Part shown: in pieces, positions 25,128 to 34,823 of the stretch | Layout of the letters: each line of letters begins with the position of its first letter | How positions within the stretch are numbered: the stretch's first letter is position 1 | From: Amycolatopsis vastitatis | Lineage (GTDB): Bacteria; Actinomycetota; Actinomycetes; Mycobacteriales; Pseudonocardiaceae | Reading direction: 5' to 3' | NCBI RefSeq assembly: GCF_002234595.1 | Contig: NZ_NMUL01000012.1 | Location: 186,001-250,000, forward strand | Length of the DNA stretch: 64,000 nt | Program-made: the position numbers and the translations under genes | The notes under the pieces: model-generated | Database searches by the model: none | Told to the model about the DNA's origin: nothing | Seen by the model: the letters and a program-made list of their open reading frames with translations, nothing else

Positions 25128-25979
25128 ATGGGGAACATCGACGTCACCGGATACCTCGAGCGGCTCGGCCTCGGCGCCGAGCCGCCGGGGCCCGCCGCCT
25201 TGCGGCGGCTGCACGCGGCACACGTGGAGCGCGTGCCGTACGAACCGCTGGAGATCCAGCTGGGGCGGCCGACCCCGCTCGATCCGGCCGCGTCGGCCGC
25301 GCGGATCCTGCGGGGCCGCGGCGGGTACTGCTACCACCTCAACGGCGCCTTCTCGGCTCTGCTGCGGGCGCTCGGCTACCAGGTCACGCGGCACCTCGGC
25401 GGGGTGCAGGGCGGCCAGGGCGACGCGCCGAACGTCGACCGGAACCACCTGGCCCTCACCGTCACCGGCCTGCCCGAGGACCCGTCGGCGAGCTGGCTGG
25501 TCGACGTCGGGCTGGGTGACGGCATCCATGAGCCGCTCCCCTTACGGGAAGGCACCTACGTCCAGGGACCGCACACCTACCGGCTGCGGCCGTCCGAGGT
25601 GGCGCCGGGCGGCTGGCGGTTCGAGCACGACCCCTCGGGCAGCTTCGCGGGCTTCGATTTCGCGCCCGGGCCGGCGGAAATGGCCGACTTCGCCGAAAAG
25701 CACGGCTGGCTGTCGACCGCGCCGGAGTCCGGGTTCGTGCGGGTCTGCGTGCTCCAGCGGCGGGACGCGACCGGCGTCGACACCCTGCGGGCGCGCACGC
25801 TGAACCGGCACGGTGCCAAGGAGGTGATCGAGTCGCCGGAAGACTGGTGGACGGCGGCCGCGGACGTCTTCGGCATCACCCCGGCGCAGTTCACCACCGA
25901 GGAGCGAGAGCTGCTGTGGCGGAAGGTCGTCGCGCAGCACGAGGCCCACACGAGCGGGGACCCGGTGGTCGCCGTGTGA
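25128..25979 (+). CDS. nat: Arylamine N-acetyltransferase
   Basis: 283 residues. Catalytic triad visible: Cys68 in RGGYCYHLN, His107 in RNHLALTV and Asp126 in VDVGLG. The enzyme moves acetyl (or other acyl) groups from CoA to arylamines; relatives close macrolactam rings in ansamycin pathways, but no such cluster is here. Start ATG 25128 begins MGNIDVTGYLERLGL. Codon 139 is TTA (25542-25544), rare in high-GC actinomycetes and dependent on the bldA leucine tRNA there. Divergent from the rhomboid gene; convergent with the racemase. Confidence 0.93.
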   Translation: MGNIDVTGYLERLGLGAEPPGPAALRRLHAAHVERVPYEPLEIQLGRPTPLDPAASAARILRGRGGYCYHLNGAFSALLRALGYQVTRHLGGVQGGQGDAPNVDRNHLALTVTGLPEDPSASWLVDVGLGDGIHEPLPLREGTYVQGPHTYRLRPSEVAPGGWRFEHDPSGSFAGFDFAPGPAEMADFAEKHGWLSTAPESGFVRVCVLQRRDATGVDTLRARTLNRHGAKEVIESPEDWWTAAADVFGITPAQFTTEERELLWRKVVAQHEAHTSGDPVVAV

Positions 25980-25980
25980 C

Positions 25981-26697
25981 TCAAGCGGGCGGAGCGGGCA
26001 GCGGTGCCTTGCCCAGCGCGTAGTCCACCGCCGCGTCGGCGTGCAGGCGGGTCGTGGGGAACGTCGGCACCGCGGAGTCCTCCGGGCCGACGAGCAGCTC
26101 GATCTCCGTGCAGCCGTAGATAATCCCTTCGGCACCCGCGTCGACCAGCCGCGCGATCACCTCGCGGTAGGCCTCGCGGGACTCGGGCTTCACCACGCCG
26201 AGCACCAGCTCGTCGTAGATCACCCGGTGCACGAGGTCGCGGTCGCCGGCGTCCGGCACGAGCACGTCGAGGCCGTGCGCGGCCAGGCGGTCGCGGTAGA
26301 ACGGTTGCCCCATGGTGAACCCGGTGCCGAGCAGGCCGACCCGGCGCACCCCGGCGGCCTTGATGGCCGCGGCGGTGGCGTCGGCGAGGTGCAGCAGCGG
26401 GATGCCGAGGCCGTCTTCCAGCCGGTCGGCGACCTTGTGCATGGTGTTGGTGCAGAGCACGACGAAGTCGGCGCCGGCCGCCTCGAGGGCCTTGGCGGCG
26501 CGGTTCAGCTCGGCGCCGGCGTCGTCCCAGCGGCCGTCGGCCTGCATCCGCTCGATGGCGGCGAAGTCGACGGAGTACAGCACGGTGTGCGCGGAGTGGA
26601 ACCCGCCGAGAACGGCCTTCACCCGCTCGTTCACGAGCCGGTAGTACTCGATCGACGATTCCCAGCTCATCCCGCCGAGCAGCCCGATGACCTTCAT
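25981..26697 (-). CDS. Aspartate/glutamate racemase family protein
   Basis: 238 residues. Starts MKVIGLLGGMSWESSIEYYRLVNE, the classic aspartate racemase opening, with catalytic Cys82 in VVLCTNTMHK and a second cysteine in IIYGCTEIELL. Interconverts D and L acidic amino acids or related compounds. The ATG at 26697 lies only nine bases from the divergent ATG at 26707. Not part of the matching mycobacterial block, so likely an insertion relative to it. Confidence 0.92.
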   Translation of the reverse strand: MKVIGLLGGMSWESSIEYYRLVNERVKAVLGGFHSAHTVLYSVDFAAIERMQADGRWDDAGAELNRAAKALEAAGADFVVLCTNTMHKVADRLEDGLGIPLLHLADATAAAIKAAGVRRVGLLGTGFTMGQPFYRDRLAAHGLDVLVPDAGDRDLVHRVIYDELVLGVVKPESREAYREVIARLVDAGAEGIIYGCTEIELLVGPEDSAVPTFPTTRLHADAAVDYALGKAPLPAPPA

Positions 26698-26706
26698 ACT
26701 CCCAGC

Positions 26707-27534
26707 ATGCCCGAACTGCGCACGGCCTTCGCCGGCGTCTCGAACGTCCTGGTCACCGACGGGGAGTCGGCCGTGCTGGTGGACGGCTTCTTCTCGCGGC
26801 CGTCCTTGCCGAAGCTGGCGACGCGGGTGGCACCCGACCGCGGGCGGATCGAGGAGTGCCTGCGCCGGCTGGGCGTCACGAAGCTGGACGCTGTCCTGGT
26901 CTCGCACTCGCACGTCGACCACGCCCTGGACGCGCCGGTGGTCGCGAAGCTGACCGGCGCCACGCTGGGCGGGTCGGCGTCGACCCGGAAGATCCAGGAG
27001 GGCTACGGCCTGGCGGGCGAGCCCTTCGAGGAGCTGGTCCCGGGTGAACCGGTCGAGTTCGGCGCGTTCACGGTGACTCCGGTCGGCGCGCGGCACAGCG
27101 ACGGCGACCGGGTGCCCGGCGAGATCACCGAGCCCGTCCGGCTGCCGGCGAAGGCGAAAGCGTTCAAGACCGGGCGGTGCTACTCGTTCCACATCGCGCA
27201 CGCGGCGGGGAACGTGCTGGTCCACGCGTCCGCGAACTTCGTTCCCGGCGCGCTGGCCGGGTACGACGCGGACGTCGTCTACCTCGGCACCGGAACCGCC
27301 GGCAAGCAGACCGAGCAGTGGCGCGAGCAGTACTGGCGGGAGACCGCCGGCGCGCTGAGCCCCCGGGGCGTCCGGCCGGTCCACTGGGACGCGTTCTGGC
27401 GGCCGCTGAGCAAGCCGCTGAAGCTCCTGCCGAAGGTGTTCGACGACTTCGGGACGACGATGCGCACCTTCGAGCGGCTGGCCGCGGCCGACGGCGTCAC
27501 CCTCGCCGTGCCCGAGCTCTGGAAGCCGGTGTAG
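26707..27534 (+). CDS. MBL-fold metallo-hydrolase
   Basis: 275 residues. Metal motif VLVSHSHVDHALDAP (HxHxDH) about residues 65-72, ARHSDGD further on, and HWDAFW near residue 230. Resembles hydrolases of the UlaG/L-ascorbate-lactonase-like group, but the substrate is unknown. Begins MPELRTAFAGVSNVLVTDGESAVLVDGFFSRP. Divergent from the racemase with almost no space between start codons. Confidence 0.88.
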   Translation: MPELRTAFAGVSNVLVTDGESAVLVDGFFSRPSLPKLATRVAPDRGRIEECLRRLGVTKLDAVLVSHSHVDHALDAPVVAKLTGATLGGSASTRKIQEGYGLAGEPFEELVPGEPVEFGAFTVTPVGARHSDGDRVPGEITEPVRLPAKAKAFKTGRCYSFHIAHAAGNVLVHASANFVPGALAGYDADVVYLGTGTAGKQTEQWREQYWRETAGALSPRGVRPVHWDAFWRPLSKPLKLLPKVFDDFGTTMRTFERLAAADGVTLAVPELWKPV

Positions 27535-27535
27535 C

Positions 27536-28489
<954 letters not shown>

Positions 28490-28762
28490 TCAGCCACCGG
28501 CCACGGCGGGGAGGATGGTCAGGGTGTCGCCGTCCTTGACCTCGGCCTCGAGCCCGCCGGCGAAGCGCACGTCCTCGTCGTTGACGTAGACGTTGATGAA
28601 GCGGTGCAGCTTCTCCTCCTTCACCAGGCGGCCCTTGATGCCCGCGTGGCGGGACTCGACGTCGTCGATGACCTCGAGGACGGTCGCGCCCTTCGCCTCG
28701 ACGGACTTCTCGCCGCCGGTGTGGGTGCGCAGGATCGTCGGGATGGAGACGGTCACGGCCAT
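28490..28762 (-). CDS. cysO: CysO: MoaD/ThiS-like sulfur carrier protein
   Basis: 90 residues with a ubiquitin-like fold and the obligatory C-terminal Gly-Gly (ILPAVAGG). The C-terminus is activated and thiocarboxylated, gives its sulfur to make cysteine with CysM, and is then cut by Mec. Begins MAVTVSIPTILRTHTGG. Between mec and cysM, all on one strand. Confidence 0.95.
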   Translation of the reverse strand: MAVTVSIPTILRTHTGGEKSVEAKGATVLEVIDDVESRHAGIKGRLVKEEKLHRFINVYVNDEDVRFAGGLEAEVKDGDTLTILPAVAGG

Positions 28763-28829
28763 GGGTTCTTACCTCCGGTGGGTTCTTACACGCAGACGCC
28801 GGTGGCGCGGCGGTTTATTCCGAGCGGGC

Positions 28830-29237
28830 TCAGCCGACGATCTCGACCGGCTCCTCGGTGATCTCGGCGTCCACGATCCGGTACGACCGGAACTCGTGCA
28901 CTTCGGGGTCGCGGGTGGAGACGAGCACGTAGTGCGCGTCCGGCTCGGCCGCGATGTTCGCGTCGGTCCGCGACGGGTAGGCCTCGGTCGCGGTGTGCGA
29001 GTGGTAGATGACCACCGGCACCTCGTCGTTCGCGGCCATCTCGCGGTAGAGCTTCAGCAGGTCGCCGGAGTCGAATTCGTAGAACGTCGGCGACCGGGCC
29101 GCGTTCAGCATGGGGATGAACCGCTCGGGCGAGTCGGAGCCTTCCGGCCCGGCGATCACCCCGCACGCCTCGTCGGGGTGGTCACGACGGGCGTGGGCGA
29201 CGATCTCGTCGACGAGTTCACGGCGGATCCGGAGCAC
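28830..29237 (-). CDS. mec: Mec: JAMM/Mov34 metallo-carboxypeptidase releasing cysteine from CysO
   Basis: 135 residues. JAMM zinc motif complete: Glu23, then His79-x-His81-x7-Ser89-x2-Asp92 (HSHTATEAYPSRTD). In mycobacteria Mec cleaves cysteine from CysO-Cys. GTG start at 29237 (MLRIRRELVDEIVAHARRDHPDEACGVIAG). First gene of mec-cysO-cysM, separated from cysO by 67 bases. Confidence 0.95.
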   Translation of the reverse strand: MLRIRRELVDEIVAHARRDHPDEACGVIAGPEGSDSPERFIPMLNAARSPTFYEFDSGDLLKLYREMAANDEVPVVIYHSHTATEAYPSRTDANIAAEPDAHYVLVSTRDPEVHEFRSYRIVDAEITEEPVEIVG

Positions 29238-29318
29238 AAAGACATCTTAGGTGGTGGACAAAGCGCGTCCAGATGATGAGACGTACCGCTCACCAGCCGT
29301 TCTCGGGATACTGGGCCG

Positions 29319-29561
29319 ATGCCGTTGTCGTCGAAAGTGCGCGATCGCTGCCGGATGTACCTCGGCACGGACGAACGGATCCAGTACCTGATCCCGGGGA
29401 TGTCGCTGTCGATCAACAAGATGGTCGCGCACCCGTCGCTCGGCCCGGTGCTCACCGTCTCCGGGCTCAAGCTCGAGATCGACGAGGAGGTCCCGGCAGT
29501 CCGCGCGGCCAACCTGGAGATCAGCGGCGACGCCCTGCCCGAGGACCCCTACCCGGGCTGA
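29319..29561 (+). CDS. Hypothetical 80-residue protein
   Basis: 80 residues, opposite in strand to mec and to the P1 peptidase around it. Third codon positions are almost all G or C, which favours coding in this frame. Contains RMYLGTDERIQYLIPGMSLSINKM, which looks like the N-terminus of small actinobacterial proteins of unknown function, and ends abruptly at EDPYPG. No clear ribosome binding site at ATG 29319. It overlaps the peptidase gene by 13 bases, convergently. Confidence 0.55.
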   Translation: MPLSSKVRDRCRMYLGTDERIQYLIPGMSLSINKMVAHPSLGPVLTVSGLKLEIDEEVPAVRAANLEISGDALPEDPYPG

Positions 29562-30535
29562 AACGCCTCCGGCCAGACGTCCCGGTAGGCGGGCACCCCG
29601 CCGGCCGTGGTCGCGGCCAGCAGGCCGTGCACCATCGCCCGCGCGAACACCCGCGCCGCCGCCGAGCACAGCGCGTCCAGCGCCGCCGGACGCGCCGCCG
29701 CCCCGAACGGGCCACTCGCGTCCGGCAGCTCGTGCGCCCCGGTGGCCAGCGCGAACACCGTGTCGCCGTCGAACATCGTGTGCGCCGGACGCACCGCGCG
29801 CGCCAGCCCGTCCTGCGCCGCGACCGCCAGCCGCCGCGCTTCGGCCTTCGAAAGCGCCGCGTCGACCGCGACCGCGCCGATCGTCGTGTTCAGGTCCGTC
29901 CGGCGGGACGGCAGGTCGGCAGGCCGCGAAGGCCAGTTCACCCCGAAGTCGCCGTGGTCGGCCGCGTAGGCCCGGCCCGTCGTCAGGTCCACGGCTTCCC
30001 CGGCCGCGTTGACCGCCGCCAGCGCCCCGACCGTGTACTCGCCGACGACCTCGCTGGCCGTGCCGATCCCGCCCTTCAGCGACCCGACGGCCGCGCCCGC
30101 GCCGGCCCCGACGGTTCCCTGCGCGACAGAGCCCGAAGCCGCTTCGCAGGCCGCGTACCCGAAGGACGCATCCGGCCGGTTGCCCCAGTCGCTGCGCGGC
30201 AAGTCGAACAGCACGGCCGCGGGCACGATCGGCACGACCTCGTGCGGCTGCGTCCCGACGGGAAAGCCCAGGTTCCGCTCCGCCAGCCACCGCATCACGC
30301 CGTCGGCCGCGGCGAGGCCGTACGCCGAACCGCCCGAGAGGCAGACGGCGTTGACCCGCTGGACGAGGTTCTCCGGCTCCAGCAGGTTCGTCTCCCGCGT
30401 GCCGGGTGCGCCGCCACGCTGGTCGACCGCGCCGACCGCGCCCTCGGGCACCAGGACCACCGTCGTCCCGGTGGCCCAGCCGTCGCCGACCCGCTCGTGG
30501 TGCCCGACGAGGACACCGGGTACGTCGGTGATCAT
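29549..30535 (-). CDS. P1 family peptidase (DmpA/L-aminopeptidase-like)
   Basis: 328 residues from ATG 30535, which overlaps the DUF2017 stop (ATGA). Starts [28 protein letters not shown], has CLSGGSAYGLAAADGVMRWL and the autocatalytic cleavage site DLNTTIGAVAVDA, where Thr becomes the N-terminal nucleophile. Family members are aminopeptidases acting on small N-terminal residues. Matches Rv1333 in order. Confidence 0.93.
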   Translation of the reverse strand: MITDVPGVLVGHHERVGDGWATGTTVVLVPEGAVGAVDQRGGAPGTRETNLLEPENLVQRVNAVCLSGGSAYGLAAADGVMRWLAERNLGFPVGTQPHEVVPIVPAAVLFDLPRSDWGNRPDASFGYAACEAASGSVAQGTVGAGAGAAVGSLKGGIGTASEVVGEYTVGALAAVNAAGEAVDLTTGRAYAADHGDFGVNWPSRPADLPSRRTDLNTTIGAVAVDAALSKAEARRLAVAAQDGLARAVRPAHTMFDGDTVFALATGAHELPDASGPFGAAARPAALDALCSAAARVFARAMVHGLLAATTAGGVPAYRDVWPEAFQPG

Positions 30536-31089
30536 CCGGTCAGCGCCTGGATCAGCGTCTCCTGCACCCAGGTCAGCCAGTGGTAGACGCCGAGGTGCGG
30601 CGCCCGCGGGTCGTCCTCGGGCAGCTCGTCGGGCATGTCCTCGGTGACGTCGAGCGCGGTGCCGAGCGCCAGCCGGACGTCGTTGAGCGCGCCCAGCCAG
30701 GCGTCGGCCTGCTCTTCGGTCAGCCGGACGTGGCCGCCGTCGCGGGGCAGCGTGTCGAGCACGATCTTCGCCACGCCGACCTTGATGTCGAGCAGCTCCG
30801 GCTCGTGCAGCGAACGCATCGCCGCGGAGGAGTCGATGTCCTCCCGCGAGGGGTTGTCCGGGTCGAGCTTGTGGAAGTCCGGGAGCAGCCGCGAGAGCAC
30901 CGGGTCGTCCGGGGACTCGGTGGGCCCGGTCCGGATGCCGGTCAGCTCGGCGAGCTCGTCCTGCGGCGCCTCTTCGGCGCGTGCGGTGAGCATGTCCTCG
31001 AGCTGGCTGACCAGACCGCGCAGCACGGCCGCTTCCTGTTGCTCGAACCCGGCGTGGATCACCGCGCCCTTGCGCCGCCAACCGTTCAC
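30532..31089 (-). CDS. DUF2017 domain protein
   Basis: 185 residues from GTG 31089, overlapping the clpS stop by four bases. Starts [34 protein letters not shown] and ends [21 protein letters not shown], the conserved helical DUF2017 pattern. Function unknown; annotated as a regulator in mycobacteria (Rv1332). Always next to clpS in actinobacteria, so a link to proteolysis is likely but unproven. Confidence 0.9.
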   Translation of the reverse strand: MNGWRRKGAVIHAGFEQQEAAVLRGLVSQLEDMLTARAEEAPQDELAELTGIRTGPTESPDDPVLSRLLPDFHKLDPDNPSREDIDSSAAMRSLHEPELLDIKVGVAKIVLDTLPRDGGHVRLTEEQADAWLGALNDVRLALGTALDVTEDMPDELPEDDPRAPHLGVYHWLTWVQETLIQALTG

Positions 31090-31385
31090 GAGGGCTGCTC
31101 CATGGTGGCCCAGAGGCCCGCCGCGTGGAGTTTCGCCACGTCCGTCTCCACCTTCTCCTTGCTGCCGGACGACACGATCGCCTTGCCCTTGTGGTGCACG
31201 TCCAGCATCAGCTTGGTGGCGTGGTCGCGGCTGTAGCCGAACAGCTTCTGGAAGACGTACGTCACGTACGACATGAGGTTGACCGGGTCGTTCCACACCA
31301 CGGTCCGCCACGGTGTGTCCGACTCGGCGACTTCGGCACCGACCGGATCGACCTGCGTCTGTTCGGATGCGACAGGCGTGGACAT
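31086..31385 (-). CDS. clpS: ATP-dependent Clp protease adaptor ClpS
   Basis: 99 residues from ATG 31385 (GGGGTGC upstream); ATG 31394 is an alternative. The core [46 protein letters not shown] matches ClpS, including the N-degron pocket residues. It brings N-end-rule substrates to ClpC/ClpP. First of clpS-DUF2017-P1 peptidase, all with 4-base overlaps. Divergent from pncB. Confidence 0.95.
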   Translation of the reverse strand: MSTPVASEQTQVDPVGAEVAESDTPWRTVVWNDPVNLMSYVTYVFQKLFGYSRDHATKLMLDVHHKGKAIVSSGSKEKVETDVAKLHAAGLWATMEQPS

Positions 31386-31459
31386 GCACCCCATGGTGTC
31401 ACGGAGGGGACGGGGTACGCCGCGCCAGGTCCGGCCATGTGGGTGAATAGGCTTACCCC

Positions 31460-32761
31460 ATGGGTTCACCGGAGCCGGTCACGGCCAGCACTGCGCTGCT
31501 CACCGACCACTACGAGCTGACCATGCTGGGCAGCGCGCTCGCCGACGGGACGCACGCGCGGCCCTGCGTATTCGAAGTTTTCGCCAGGAGGCTGCCGGAC
31601 GGGCGGCGCTACGGCGTCGTCGCGGGCACCGCCCGGGTGCTCGACGCGATCGCGGACTTCCGCTTCACCGACGCCGAACTGGCGCAGCTGGAGGCCACCG
31701 CGGTCGTCGACGACGCGACGCTCGCCTGGCTCGCGGACTACGAGTTCGCGGGTGACGTCGACGGCTATCCCGAGGGCGAGCTGTACTTCCCGGGCTCGCC
31801 GATCCTCACCGTCACCGGCTCGTTCGGCGAGTGCGTGCTGCTGGAGACGCTGGTGCTGTCGATCCTCAACCACGACAGCGCCATCGCGTCCGCGGCGGCC
31901 CGGATGTCCGGTGCCGCGCACGGCCGTCCGATCATCGAGATGGGCGGCCGCCGCACGCACGAGTACGCCGCGGTCGCCGCCGCGCGCGCCGCTTACCTGG
32001 CCGGCTTCGCGACGACGTCCAACCTGGAAGCCGGGCGCCGCTACGGCATCCCGACGCGCGGGACCGTCGCGCACGCCTTCATGCTGCTGCACGACAGCGA
32101 AGAAGCGGCGTTCCGCGCCCAGGTCGAGAAGATGGGCGCGGACACGACGCTGCTGGTCGACACCTACGACATCACCGCCGGCATCGAGACCGCGGTCCGC
32201 GTCGCCGGGCCGGAGCTGGGCGCGATCCGGATCGACTCCGGGGACGTCGGCCCGCTCGCCCGCCGCGCGCGGGAGCAGCTGGATTCCCTCGGGGCGAAGG
32301 ACACCCGGATCGTGGTGTCCGGCGACCTCGACGAGCACGCCATCGCGGCGCTGCGCGCGGAGCCCGTCGACGCGTACGGCGTCGGCACCTCGGTGGTCAC
32401 CGGCTCGGGCGCGCCGACCGCCGGGATGGTCTACAAGCTCGTCGAAGTGGACGGCAAGCCGGTCGCCAAGCGCAGCGCGCACAAGGAGTCCCGCGGCGGC
32501 CGCAAGTCCGCGCTGCGGCGCCACCGCGGCACCGGTACCGCGGTCGAAGAGGTCGTCTGGGCGACCTCGGGGGCCGCTCCCGCGCCGGAGGCGAACGACC
32601 GGCCGCTGCAGATCCCGCTGATCCGCGCTGGCCGTCCGGAGCCGGACCTGCCTACGCTCGACGACGCGAGGCAGCGGCTGCGCCGCGGCCTGGTCAGCCT
32701 GCCGTGGGAAGGCCTCAAGCTCTCGCACGGCGAACCCGCCATCCCCACCCTCTTCTTCTGA
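31460..32761 (+). CDS. pncB: Nicotinate phosphoribosyltransferase
   Basis: 433 residues. Starts with [20 protein letters not shown], has [27 protein letters not shown] and the catalytic-site stretch [28 protein letters not shown]. Makes nicotinate mononucleotide in NAD salvage. Same place as Rv1330c next to clpS. Followed 14 bases later by pncA, which supplies nicotinate. Confidence 0.96.
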   Translation: MGSPEPVTASTALLTDHYELTMLGSALADGTHARPCVFEVFARRLPDGRRYGVVAGTARVLDAIADFRFTDAELAQLEATAVVDDATLAWLADYEFAGDVDGYPEGELYFPGSPILTVTGSFGECVLLETLVLSILNHDSAIASAAARMSGAAHGRPIIEMGGRRTHEYAAVAAARAAYLAGFATTSNLEAGRRYGIPTRGTVAHAFMLLHDSEEAAFRAQVEKMGADTTLLVDTYDITAGIETAVRVAGPELGAIRIDSGDVGPLARRAREQLDSLGAKDTRIVVSGDLDEHAIAALRAEPVDAYGVGTSVVTGSGAPTAGMVYKLVEVDGKPVAKRSAHKESRGGRKSALRRHRGTGTAVEEVVWATSGAAPAPEANDRPLQIPLIRAGRPEPDLPTLDDARQRLRRGLVSLPWEGLKLSHGEPAIPTLFF

Positions 32762-32775
32762 AACGGAGTCCGGCC

Positions 32776-33354
32776 ATGGGAACCGCGCTGATCGTGGTGG
32801 ACGTGCAGAACGACTTCTGCGAGGGGGGTTCGCTCGGCCTGCCGGGCGGGGCCGCCGCGGCCGCCGCCATCTCGAAGCAGGCCGCCGAAGGCGGGTACAG
32901 CCACGTCGTGGCCACCCGGGACAACCACATCGACCCCGGTGCCCACTTCAGCGAGACGCCGGACTTCAAGGACAGCTGGCCGGTGCACTGCGTCGCCGGC
33001 ACGCCGGGCGCGTCGTTCCACCCGGCGCTCGACGTCGTCCCGATCGGCGAGGTGTTCTCCAAGGGCGAATACAGCGCCGCGTACTCCGGCTTCGAGGGCT
33101 CGGCCCGCGACGGGAAGTCCCTGGAAGCCTGGCTGCGCGAGCACGACGTCACCGACGTCGACGTCGTCGGCATCGCGACGGACTTCTGTGTCCGCGCGAC
33201 GGCGCTCGACGCGGCGAATGCGGGCTTCGGCGTGCGCGTGCTGCTGGACCTGACCGTCGGCGGTTCGCAGCCGACGGTCGATGCGACGCTGAAGGACTTC
33301 GACGAAGCAGGCGTCGCGTACACCGGCACCGCTCCCGTGCCGCCTGCCTCGTGA
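32776..33354 (+). CDS. pncA: Nicotinamidase
   Basis: 192 residues. Asp9 in IVVDVQNDFCEGGSL, metal-binding DNHIDPGAHF, and nucleophile Cys in VGIATDFCVRATALDA. Turns nicotinamide into nicotinate for PncB, so the pair forms a full salvage step in one operon. ATG 32776 is preceded by CGGAG. In M. tuberculosis PncA lies elsewhere and activates pyrazinamide. Its stop overlaps the next GTG. Confidence 0.95.
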   Translation: MGTALIVVDVQNDFCEGGSLGLPGGAAAAAAISKQAAEGGYSHVVATRDNHIDPGAHFSETPDFKDSWPVHCVAGTPGASFHPALDVVPIGEVFSKGEYSAAYSGFEGSARDGKSLEAWLREHDVTDVDVVGIATDFCVRATALDAANAGFGVRVLLDLTVGGSQPTVDATLKDFDEAGVAYTGTAPVPPAS

Positions 33355-33995
33355 AGGATCTGCAGGCCGCGCTGGCGGAACACCGGCTCGTCGCGATCCT
33401 GCGGGCGTCGGACGCGTCCCGGTTCGCCGACGCGGCGATGGTGCTGCACGCGGCGGGCGTCCGCCTGCTCGAAGCGGCCTTGACGACGCCGGGCGCGCCC
33501 GCGGCGATCACCGCGCTGCGCCTCGCGCTCGGCGAAGCCGCGCTGGTCGGCGCGGGCAGCGTCCGCGAACCGTCCGATGTGGACATCGCGGTCGACGCGG
33601 GCGCCGCGTACCTGGTCACGCCGACGGTCAACCCGGCGGTCCTCGAGCGCGCCGCGGCCCTGGACACCCCGGTGCTCTGCGGCGCGCTGACGCCGACGGA
33701 GATCGACCAGGCGTGGCGGCTCGGCGCGGCCGCGGTGAAGGTGTTCCCGATCGCGGCCGTGGGCGGGCTCGCCTACCTGCGCGCGGTGCGGGCGCCGCTG
33801 CCGGACGTCCCACTGGTCCCGACCGGCGGCGTGCACCTGGCCGACGTCGAGGGTTACCTGCGCTCGGGCGCGATCGCGGTGGCGGCGGCGACGCCGTTGC
33901 TGGGCGACGCGCTGTCGGCCGGTGGCAGCCTGCCGGACCTGGCCACGCGGGCGGGCGAGTTCGTCGCGGCGGCTTCGCGTTTCGCGACGGCCTGA
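33351..33995 (+). CDS. KDPG/KHG-type aldolase
   Basis: 214 residues, family fold of 2-keto-3-deoxy-6-phosphogluconate/4-hydroxy-2-oxoglutarate aldolase. Catalytic Glu in LLEAALTTPGA and Schiff-base lysine in AAAVKVFPIAAVGG. The family motif is usually KxFP; KVFPI fits. Splits 2-keto-3-deoxy-6-phosphogluconate into pyruvate and a triose. The GTG overlaps the pncA stop by four bases. Why it shares an operon with NAD salvage is unclear; no edd-like dehydratase is adjacent. Confidence 0.88.
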   Translation: MKDLQAALAEHRLVAILRASDASRFADAAMVLHAAGVRLLEAALTTPGAPAAITALRLALGEAALVGAGSVREPSDVDIAVDAGAAYLVTPTVNPAVLERAAALDTPVLCGALTPTEIDQAWRLGAAAVKVFPIAAVGGLAYLRAVRAPLPDVPLVPTGGVHLADVEGYLRSGAIAVAAATPLLGDALSAGGSLPDLATRAGEFVAAASRFATA

Positions 33996-33996
33996 G

Positions 33997-34644
33997 CTAC
34001 TTCTTGCCGAACGGGTCGCAGAACGCCGTGCCCAGGTAGATGTCGCCGCTCGCCGGGCCGCCCTGCGGGAACAGCTTGATGTGCAGCGCGTGCGTCACCA
34101 GGCTGCCGTCGGGTGGCTGGGGCGTCACGGTCTCGTTGAGGACCACCGTCGCCAGCGCGGTGCCCGCGGCGCCGCCGGGGATGACGATCCGGTGGTTCGG
34201 CGGGATCTCCTCCGGCACGGTGACCCCCTCCACGGCGCCGATCGCCACCTCGCCGGCGCTGCCGGTCGCGGTCGTCGCGCACTTCGCGGAGTACGTGCGC
34301 ACGGTGAGCACCGGACCGCCGTAACGCTGCAGCACGGTGGCCCGGAAGCGGCGCCCGCCCGCCTGCGCGACCGACACCTCGCCCGACCGCCCGCACCCGG
34401 TGTCGCCTGCCCCGAACACCGCGATGTCGCCCGTGGCGCCGCCTTGCGTCCAGCCCTTGTACGGGCCGTCGACGGTGCATTTCGCCAGTTCGCCGGTGAC
34501 GACGTGCTCGTTGTCGATCGTCACGTCCACCGAACCGGAAGACGCCCATCCGGTGGACGTCACGGGGGCCGCCGCACCGAGGAGCGGCACGGCCAGTGTC
34601 GTCACCGCGAGCAACCGATATGTCCTCTTCCTCGGGTTTCGCAT
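33997..34644 (-). CDS. Secreted protein, possibly choice-of-anchor P type
   Basis: 215 residues from ATG 34644, chosen because AGGAGG lies eight bases upstream and a signal peptide follows (RKRTYRLLAVTTLAVPLLGAAAPVTS). The mature part is beta-rich with several cysteine pairs (AKCTVDGPYKGW, GDTGCGRSGE, SAKCATT, TAFCDPFGKK) and an IPPNHRIVIPGG segment like choice-of-anchor P proteins. Exported; role unknown. Convergent with the aldolase gene. Confidence 0.75.
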   Translation of the reverse strand: MRNPRKRTYRLLAVTTLAVPLLGAAAPVTSTGWASSGSVDVTIDNEHVVTGELAKCTVDGPYKGWTQGGATGDIAVFGAGDTGCGRSGEVSVAQAGGRRFRATVLQRYGGPVLTVRTYSAKCATTATGSAGEVAIGAVEGVTVPEEIPPNHRIVIPGGAAGTALATVVLNETVTPQPPDGSLVTHALHIKLFPQGGPASGDIYLGTAFCDPFGKK

Positions 34645-34823
34645 GCTCCGGCCTCCTCGGTTCCGTGACAGATCGCAGCTCTGCACTTCGTCATCGGCCG
34701 GTCCGGCGCGGGCCCTGATCGGGTCCACCCGGACGAGTGGCCGGTGAGGAACGCAACTCGGGGGTCCACGGGACGGTAACGAGCGTTAACCTCGGTCGTC
34801 GCCTGTTCACCTCGGGAGGTTTC

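Noticed and set aside
25128..25979. Ansamycin-type amide synthase
   Set aside because: The catalytic triad is shared with all arylamine N-acetyltransferases and there is no polyketide synthase or AHBA gene in the window.
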